Positions 31,013-35,890 of a DNA stretch of 35,890 nucleotides are shown here, piece after piece. This DNA comes from an uncultured Anaerotruncus sp. (lineage in GTDB: Bacteria; Bacillota; Clostridia; Oscillospirales; Ruminococcaceae): the NCBI RefSeq assembly GCF_902490045.1, contig NZ_CABUCJ010000013.1, positions 1-35,890 on the forward strand. The letters are read 5' to 3'. The first letter of the stretch is position 1, and the number at the start of each line of letters is the position of its first letter. The notes under the pieces are model-generated. The model made no database searches. It saw only the letters and a program-made list of their open reading frames with translations, and was not told the origin of the DNA. The translations under genes and the position numbers were made by a program.

Positions 31013-31645
31013 ATGAGGAAAAAGATTTTGGCAATGCTGCTGGCGGCTGCCCTTGCCGTGGCGTTTGCGGTCCCGTCGGCCGCGGTTTCGGGCAAGGTCG
31101 CCGGGGGCGCGGACGGAACCGTTAAAACCGTCACCACCCGGCAGACGATCGACACGGCTGACATCACCTACCAGAACATGCGGGTGGAAAACAACCTCAC
31201 GATCTCCGAGGAGGTCGGCCGCGGCACCGTGACCCTGAAAAACGTGGTGGTCACCGGCACCCTGCTGATCAGAAGCGGCGGCACCGTGGTGCTGGACGGC
31301 GTGACCTGCCCCAATGTGACCATCCAGAACCCCAAATACAAACCCACCGTCATTGCGACCGGCTCCACCTCCGTCGACACCACCTACCTCAAGGGCAACT
31401 GCGTCATTGAGGAGCGGAGCCTGTCGGCGGGCGGGGAAGGCTACATCGACGTGGTCTACAGCCCCAACGTCAACTACGAGCTGACCAACGTGTCGCTCGA
31501 ACGCATGACCAAGGGCGTCAACGCGCCGGCTTCCGGCAGGAGCTTTGCCGGCAGCTCGAGCAATTCCAGCGGCGGTTCGGGCGGCTCCTCCACCTTACCG
31601 TCCGCGGGAGGCAGCGTGGGCGACCTGGTCGAAGACAAAGGCTGA
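31013..31645 (+). CDS. Small secreted beta-helix-like surface protein
   Basis: A 210-residue protein with a signal peptide (MRKKILAMLLAAALAVAFAV, cleavage near SAAVSG) similar to that of the giant protein. Residues 50-140 repeat short hydrophobic rungs (NLTISEEVGRGTVTLKNVVV, GTLLIRSGGTVVLDGVTC, NVTIQNPKYKPTVIATGSTS), as in the right-handed beta-helix or bactofilin-like segments of clostridial surface proteins. The tail (about 180-210) is Ser/Gly-rich and ends VEDKG, again with no LPxTG, SLH or membrane helix. AAGGGAGG precedes the ATG. It lies 86 bp after the giant gene and before a strong terminator, so the two are probably co-transcribed and may assemble together (inference). Confidence 0.82.
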   Translation: MRKKILAMLLAAALAVAFAVPSAAVSGKVAGGADGTVKTVTTRQTIDTADITYQNMRVENNLTISEEVGRGTVTLKNVVVTGTLLIRSGGTVVLDGVTCPNVTIQNPKYKPTVIATGSTSVDTTYLKGNCVIEERSLSAGGEGYIDVVYSPNVNYELTNVSLERMTKGVNAPASGRSFAGSSSNSSGGSGGSSTLPSAGGSVGDLVEDKG

Positions 31646-31646
31646 C

Positions 31647-31680
31647 AGCAAAAACCCCCGCCCGGCGGGGGTTTTTTGCT
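31647..31680 (+). terminator. Intrinsic terminator ending the giant surface-protein operon
   Basis: A long stem (AGCAAAAACCCCCGC arm, 3-4 nt loop, GCGGGGGTTTTTTGCT arm) whose right half contains six T. Confidence 0.92.
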
Positions 31681-31779
31681 GCCCTGATGATCAGATGCTG
31701 ATCAATCCTGACCACAATTACAAATCTTGACCGCGTTTGCGCAAAAGCGCCGCCGCGCATGGCTTTCCCGGCACGGGCT

Positions 31780-31788
31780 TGCTACAAT
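31780..31788 (+). promoter_or_regulatory. Extended -10 promoter of the eutS-eutP pair
   Basis: TGCTACAAT: an extended -10 (TG-n-TACAAT) 39 bp before the EutS start. The -35 region is weak. No ANTAR-type two-hairpin antiterminator, as used in the EutVW system, was found in the short leader. Confidence 0.5.
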
Positions 31789-31826
31789 AGAAGCAGGAAT
31801 GACCGGAAGGGAAAGGAGGCGGGCGC

Positions 31827-32201
31827 ATGGCGTACGAGCGGGCAGAATATCCCGAAAAGCAGCGGATCATCCAGGAGCTGGTGCCGGGCAAGCAGGTGAC
31901 GCTGGCGCATGTGATCGCCAGCCCCGACAGGATCATCTACCAAAAGCTGGGGCTCGACCCCGAGGCCGATTACCGGCAGGCGGCGATCGGCGTCCTGAGC
32001 ATGTCCCCGGCGGAAATCGCCGTGATCGCGGGCGACCTCGCGCTCAAGGCGGCGAACGTTGAGATGGGGTTCATCGACCGGTTCAGCGGCACGCTGATCT
32101 TCACCGGCCTCATCTCCGACGTGGAGGCCGCCATCCACAGCATCCTCTCCTACCTGGAGGGGACGCTGGGGTTCACCGTCTGCGCGGTGACCCGGACGTG
32201 A
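31827..32201 (+). CDS. eutS: EutS-type bacterial microcompartment shell protein
   Basis: A 124-residue BMC-domain protein of the circularly permuted EutS/PduU group. The N-terminal RIIQELVPGKQVTLAHVIAS, followed by IYQKLGLDPEADYRQAAIGV, FIDRFSGTLIFTGLISDVEA and TLGFTVCAVTRT, parallels the known EutS sequence closely. It would form hexamers in the shell of a protein organelle. AAAGGAGG precedes the ATG. A slightly longer N-terminus (MAYERAEYPEKQ) distinguishes it from the 111-residue Escherichia coli protein. It is paired with EutP, but no enzymes or other shell proteins of a microcompartment are in the window. Confidence 0.92.
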   Translation: MAYERAEYPEKQRIIQELVPGKQVTLAHVIASPDRIIYQKLGLDPEADYRQAAIGVLSMSPAEIAVIAGDLALKAANVEMGFIDRFSGTLIFTGLISDVEAAIHSILSYLEGTLGFTVCAVTRT

Positions 32202-32205
32202 CGGA

Positions 32206-32727
32206 ATGAAAAAGATCATCCTGATGGGCCGCAGCGAGTGCGGAAAAACCACGCTTTCCCAGGCGCTGCGGGGCAGCGAGATCGTCTACCGGAAGACCCA
32301 GTACATCAACCACTGCGACGTGGTGATCGACACGCCGGGCGAGTACGCCGAGACGGCGTCGCTCGGCCGCGCGCTCGCGCTCTACGCCTACGAGGCCGAC
32401 GTGGTCGGCCTGCTCTGCGGCGCGACCGAGCCCTACTGCCTCTTCCCGCCCTGCGTCGCGGCGGCCTGCACGCGGCCGGTGATCGGCATCGTGACCCGCA
32501 TCGACGAGCCGGGCGCGAACCCCGGCCGCGCCCAGCGGTGGCTGGAGCTCGCGGGATGCCGTCCGGTTTTCCGGGTGAGCGCCTATTCGGGGGAGGGCGT
32601 CTGGCGGATTCTAAACTACCTGAAGGAGCCGGGGGACCGGCTGCCGTGGGAGACCGCCGGGGAGGCGGAACGCCCGCGCGCCGTCCTTTCGGACAAATAC
32701 GGGGAGACGGGGCGGAAACGTCCCTGA
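32206..32727 (+). CDS. eutP: EutP/PduV-family P-loop GTPase
   Basis: A 173-residue Ras-like GTPase. Walker A is GRSECGKTT (residues 8-16), switch/Walker B is VVIDTPGEY, and the nucleotide-base region GIVTRID replaces the canonical NKxD as is usual in EutP/PduV. The C-terminal 20 residues are a charged extension. The family accompanies microcompartment shell proteins and has been reported to have weak nucleotidase or kinase activity or to help position the organelle; its exact role is unsettled. It starts 4 bp after eutS with only a weak ribosome site, suggesting translational coupling. A strong terminator overlaps its stop codon. Confidence 0.92.
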   Translation: MKKIILMGRSECGKTTLSQALRGSEIVYRKTQYINHCDVVIDTPGEYAETASLGRALALYAYEADVVGLLCGATEPYCLFPPCVAAACTRPVIGIVTRIDEPGANPGRAQRWLELAGCRPVFRVSAYSGEGVWRILNYLKEPGDRLPWETAGEAERPRAVLSDKYGETGRKRP

Positions 32728-32756
32728 AAGCCGGAAGCTGCGCTTCCGGCTTTTTT
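32727..32756 (+). terminator. Intrinsic terminator of the eutS-eutP operon
   Basis: AAAGCCGGAAGC (32727-32738) pairs perfectly with 32742-32753 around a 3-nt loop, ending in six T. Confidence 0.93.
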
Positions 32757-32827
32757 CGCGCGCAAAACGCCCCTATCCACACGCGGCGGGATGTGGTATT
32801 ATGGATGCTGGACGGCACGCCGGAGTT

Positions 32828-32866
32828 GTAAGATTTCCGTAAGAAACGCGTCCATTTTTTTGTAAG
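32828..32866 (+). promoter_or_regulatory. Direct repeats, probable response-regulator binding boxes
   Basis: GTAAG occurs at 32828-32832, 32839-32843 and 32862-32866. The first two are exactly 11 bp apart, one helical turn, as in tandem sites of OmpR/PhoB-type regulators. They precede the response-regulator gene by 44-80 bp, suggesting autoregulation. Confidence 0.55.
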
Positions 32867-32909
32867 GAAACGGCGTTAGGATAGAGACAGGCCTAAGGGG
32901 GAGATCAGG

Positions 32910-33620
32910 ATGAACGAATGTGTGCTGGTGGTCGACGACGACCGGGAAATCGTGCGGGCGATCGCGCTGCTGCTCGAAAAGGAGGGCTACCGCGTGCTGC
33001 GGGCGTACGACGGGATGGAGGCGCTCGAGCAGGCGATGGACCGTTCGGTGCGGCTGATGATCATCGACGTGATGATGCCGAAGCTCGACGGTCTGTCGGC
33101 AGTGATGAAGCTGCGGGAGCGGCGCAACCTGCCGATCATCGTGCTCAGTGCCAAGAGCGAGGACACCGACAAGGTGCTCGGGCTTTCGATGGGGGCGGAC
33201 GACTACGTCACCAAGCCCTTCAACCCGCAGGAGCTGGCGGCGCGGGTGCGCAGCCACCTGCGGCGGTACACGAGCCTGGGGGACATCAACGCGTCTGGGG
33301 CGGGGGATGAAATCCGCAACGGGCGGCTCAGCTACAGCCCGGAGGAGCGCGTCCTGCGCGCGGACGGCGACCCGGTCAAGCTGACGGCCACCGAGACGAA
33401 GATCGTCGACCTGCTCATGCGCAACCTGGGGCGCATCTTTCCCGCCGAGGAGATCTACCGGCGGGTGTGGGAGGAGGACGCTTTCGCCGCAGAAAACACG
33501 GTGATGGTGCACATCCGGCGCATCCGGGAGAAGATCGAGCTCAACCCGAAGGAGCCAGAATACTTAAAGGTGGTATGGGGAATTGGATACAAGATCGAAA
33601 AGGTGGAAGGCGGCCGTTAG
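32910..33620 (+). CDS. OmpR/PhoB-family response regulator
   Basis: A 236-residue two-domain regulator. The receiver (1-120) has the acidic pair D9/D10, the phosphorylation site D53 in IIDVMMP, S80, and K102 in TKPF. The C-terminal winged helix (about 135-232) has LTATETKIVDLLMRNLGRIF, the recognition helix ENTVMVHIRRIREKI, and the wing VVWGIGYK. It is not an ANTAR protein, so it is unrelated to EutV despite the eut neighbours. It is encoded with a histidine kinase whose gene overlaps its 3' end. Upstream GTAAG repeats suggest it binds its own promoter. Signal and regulon unknown. Confidence 0.95.
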   Translation: MNECVLVVDDDREIVRAIALLLEKEGYRVLRAYDGMEALEQAMDRSVRLMIIDVMMPKLDGLSAVMKLRERRNLPIIVLSAKSEDTDKVLGLSMGADDYVTKPFNPQELAARVRSHLRRYTSLGDINASGAGDEIRNGRLSYSPEERVLRADGDPVKLTATETKIVDLLMRNLGRIFPAEEIYRRVWEEDAFAAENTVMVHIRRIREKIELNPKEPEYLKVVWGIGYKIEKVEGGR

Positions 33621-35862
33621 CTTTACGGCCTTTTTTCTGGGGATCAGCCTGCTTTTGACGGGCGTCCCGGAGGCGTTTTCCCTCCTGACGGGCGGCTCGT
33701 GGAAGCGCGCGGCGGTTTCGGACGCTTTCCAGGAGGACTACCAGGACACGCAGGCGTTCCGCGACGCGGTCGCAAGCTATCTCGAGGATTTTCTGGCGAT
33801 GGCGGTCGGCGGCGACGCGGGCGTCTCCAAATACGGCGTCTCCTACAGCGGCGAGATTACCTCGGCGGTCGCGGAGGCGGCCGAGGTTACCGACATCATC
33901 GCAGAGCGCGGCTGGGACGGCTACGACTGGGACGACGGCTATGATTTCAGCATCACGATTTCGCCGTCGCCGGTCTACGGCTCGTCCGCGCAAGCGGCGC
34001 ACGACCATTACAAGGAGGATAAAAACGTCCTCTACGACATCCGCTACGACGGCGAGCGGAAGTTTACCAACGCCGAGGGCACGGGACTGGACGGCCCGAA
34101 CCTCAAGCTGCCCGAGGGCTACAATTTCCTGCTCTGGTTCGACGGGAGCAGGGTGCGCGTCGTCAAGGACGGCAGGGAGCTCGACATCTACGGCGACGGC
34201 TACTACCGCGAGGGGGAGGACTGGTACGTCCCCGGGTATAAAAACTTTACGGTGGACGAGGACGCCGCCCGCGCGAGCGTGGTGATCGCGGCGGCAAAGG
34301 ACCCGATGCTCTATGTGCGCGGCAGCTACGGGAACGGCTCCGTCGAGCGGCAGAACAACCGCCTCTACTGGCTCGAGCAGAACCTGAGGGAGCATCGGGA
34401 CCGCTATACCGGCATGGCCGTCTCCTGCGCGGCGGGCGTCCTGCTGCTGGCCGTCTGGTTTTTGCTGCGCAGGGACAAGCGCCGCGCCGACGCGGCGATC
34501 GCGCGGGTGACGGGGCGCGTGTGGTACGAGGGCAAGCTCCTGCTCCTGCTGGCGGCGCTGGCGGTCTTCCTGGCCGGCCCGCAGGACGCGCTGCGGGAGA
34601 TCGCCTACATGGCCCGGGAGGAATACTTCGACCCCTGGATATTCTCCTATTACGCGCAGGAGCTTTCCCGCAGCGGATTTTCCCTGCTGGTGATCTTCTG
34701 GTCGGCCTACCTGCTGGTCAACGATTGGAGACACAATCCCAAGCCCTGGAAGCACAGCCTCACCGGGAAGTTCTGCGCGGCGGCGCGCGCCTCCGGTTTG
34801 AAGCTGCCCCTCCAGCGGCGGATGGTGCGCCGGTTCGGCGCGGTGCTGATCGCTGCCGCGGCCTTCGCGGCGTCGGCGCTGGTGCTCTTCGCGGGCTTCC
34901 GCGTCTACAACCGCGATTCCCTCTTTGCGCTCCTGCTGCTGGCGGGGCTGATGGCGCTCCTGCTCTGGATGCTCTGCCGCTTTGCACGGAGCAACCGGGA
35001 GGCCGCGCGGGACATGGGCGCGCTGGTCGGGCAGATCGCCGCCGTACACGCGGGAGGGCTGACGATGCCGCTCGACCTGCCGGAGGACGCGGACCTCGCG
35101 GCGGCGGCGCGCGACCTCAACGACATCCAGCGGGGGATGAACGAGGCGCTCGAGGAGCGGATGCGCAGCGAGCGGATGAAGGTGGAGCTGATCGCGAACG
35201 TCTCCCACGACATCAAGACGCCGCTCACCTCGATCATCAGCTATGTGGAGCTTTTGGGGCGGGAGGAGGACCTCCCGGAGCATGTGAAGGACTATATCCG
35301 TGTCCTCGAGAGCAAGTCGCAGCGGCTCAAGACGATGGTGCAGGACGTCTTTGAGGTGAGCAAGGCGGCCTCCGGGCAGCTCCCGGTGACGCTCGAGCCC
35401 CTCGATCTTGGCAAGCTGCTGCGCCAGACGCTGGCCGACATGGCCGAGCAGATCGACCGCAGTGCGGTGACGGTGCGGGCGGAGATCCCCGAAGAGCCGG
35501 TAATGATCACGGCGGACGGCCAGCGGCTCTACCGCGTCTTCCAGAACCTCGTGCAGAACGCGCTGCAATATTCGCTGGACGGCTCGCGGGTGCACGTCAG
35601 CCTCGCGGCGGACGGGACCACGGCGGTCGCGAGCGTCAAAAACACCTCCCGCGAGGAGATCGCGAAGGACAAGGATTTCACCGAACGGTTCGTGCGGGGG
35701 GACGACGCCCGCACCGACGGCGGCAGCGGGCTGGGGCTTTCGATCGCGCGCACCTTTACCGAGGCGTGCGGCGGGCGCTTCTCGGTGGAGACGATCGCGG
35801 ACCTCTTTGTCGTGACGGTCGAATTCGCCCGGCGGGCGGAGGAGGAACAGGCGGAGGACTGA
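33583..35862 (+). CDS. Membrane sensor histidine kinase with six transmembrane helices
   Basis: A 759-residue kinase. Helix TM1 is about 10-28; an extracytoplasmic domain of about 245 residues, rich in Tyr/Asp/Gly, follows; then five helices lie near 277-296, 318-334, 364-380, 418-438 and 446-466. The cytosolic part has a HAMP-like linker, the HisKA motif NVSHDIKTPLTSII with H542, the N-box QNLVQNALQYS (N655, N659), and the G2 box GSGLGLSIA near 714. The only possible start before TM1 is TTG at 33583, preceded by AGGTGG and overlapping the regulator gene by 38 bp, so the two are translationally coupled. The extracytoplasmic domain is not recognised, so the stimulus is unknown. Confidence 0.93.
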   Translation: MDTRSKRWKAAVSFTAFFLGISLLLTGVPEAFSLLTGGSWKRAAVSDAFQEDYQDTQAFRDAVASYLEDFLAMAVGGDAGVSKYGVSYSGEITSAVAEAAEVTDIIAERGWDGYDWDDGYDFSITISPSPVYGSSAQAAHDHYKEDKNVLYDIRYDGERKFTNAEGTGLDGPNLKLPEGYNFLLWFDGSRVRVVKDGRELDIYGDGYYREGEDWYVPGYKNFTVDEDAARASVVIAAAKDPMLYVRGSYGNGSVERQNNRLYWLEQNLREHRDRYTGMAVSCAAGVLLLAVWFLLRRDKRRADAAIARVTGRVWYEGKLLLLLAALAVFLAGPQDALREIAYMAREEYFDPWIFSYYAQELSRSGFSLLVIFWSAYLLVNDWRHNPKPWKHSLTGKFCAAARASGLKLPLQRRMVRRFGAVLIAAAAFAASALVLFAGFRVYNRDSLFALLLLAGLMALLLWMLCRFARSNREAARDMGALVGQIAAVHAGGLTMPLDLPEDADLAAAARDLNDIQRGMNEALEERMRSERMKVELIANVSHDIKTPLTSIISYVELLGREEDLPEHVKDYIRVLESKSQRLKTMVQDVFEVSKAASGQLPVTLEPLDLGKLLRQTLADMAEQIDRSAVTVRAEIPEEPVMITADGQRLYRVFQNLVQNALQYSLDGSRVHVSLAADGTTAVASVKNTSREEIAKDKDFTERFVRGDDARTDGGSGLGLSIARTFTEACGGRFSVETIADLFVVTVEFARRAEEEQAED

Positions 35863-35890
35863 CTTCCGGAAAATCTCCTTTCCAACAGGA

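Noticed and set aside
33541..35595. Minus-strand open frame of 684 codons opposite the histidine kinase gene
   Set aside because: It is the same register effect; the sense strand has all histidine kinase motifs.
31827..35862. eutS, eutP and the two-component genes as part of a EutVW-type ethanolamine operon
   Set aside because: The response regulator has a winged helix rather than an ANTAR domain, the kinase is a membrane type unlike EutW, and a strong terminator separates the pairs.

Overview
The window looks like chromosomal DNA of a GC-rich, spore-forming member of the Clostridia, probably an Oscillospiraceae/Ruminococcaceae-type gut anaerobe (inference). Pointers are an alpha/beta-type small acid-soluble spore protein, a CotJC-type manganese catalase of the spore coat, a bacterial RqcH, strong AGGAGG ribosome sites, canonical sigma-A promoters with 16-17 bp spacers, and many perfect intrinsic terminators. 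No prophage, CRISPR array, rRNA or complete insertion sequence was seen.

Layout. (a) 1-6.5 kb, housekeeping: a highly structured non-coding stretch at the left edge, an ACT-domain protein, and divergently a PHP phosphatase / Lrp regulator / aminotransferase operon. Then come rqcH, a SASP gene, an unrecognised protein and thioredoxin. (b) 6.7-6.9 kb: a tRNA-Gln(CUG) and tRNA-Pro(CGG) pair with its own promoter and terminator, followed by about 430 bp of non-coding DNA with short tandem repeats and then a SpoU/TrmH rRNA methyltransferase. (c) 8.3-18.5 kb, accessory DNA that reads as less GC-rich: an arsR-permease-thioredoxin metalloid operon behind a perfect 18-bp operator, then a glycan-use locus on the minus strand (DUF6259-type hydrolase, lipoprotein binding protein, two ABC permeases, GH172 hydrolase) controlled by a divergent LacI regulator. 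Matching TGACAT-TG-ATGTCA operators sit in both promoters. (d) 18.7-20 kb: a zinc-ribbon protein and the manganese catalase. (e) 20.0-31.7 kb, the most unusual part: an XRE repressor diverges from a 60-residue protein that resembles the repressor's own C-terminal helices (a SinR/SinI-like arrangement), with paired operators between them. Downstream in the same direction lie a 3336-residue secreted protein built of about 27 Ig-like and four Fn3-like modules and a small secreted beta-helix-like protein. (f) 31.8-32.7 kb: an isolated EutS microcompartment shell protein and EutP GTPase. (g) 32.9-35.9 kb: an OmpR-type response regulator and a six-helix histidine kinase, with apparent autoregulatory boxes.

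How they may work together. The glycan locus is self-contained except for its ATPase, which must be supplied elsewhere, as is usual for carbohydrate ABC importers of this type. The XRE/small-protein/giant-protein cluster reads as a regulatory switch in front of a surface or matrix structure. If the small protein antagonises the repressor, derepression would feed itself and give an on/off switch. That is inference from sequence resemblance, operator placement and gene order.
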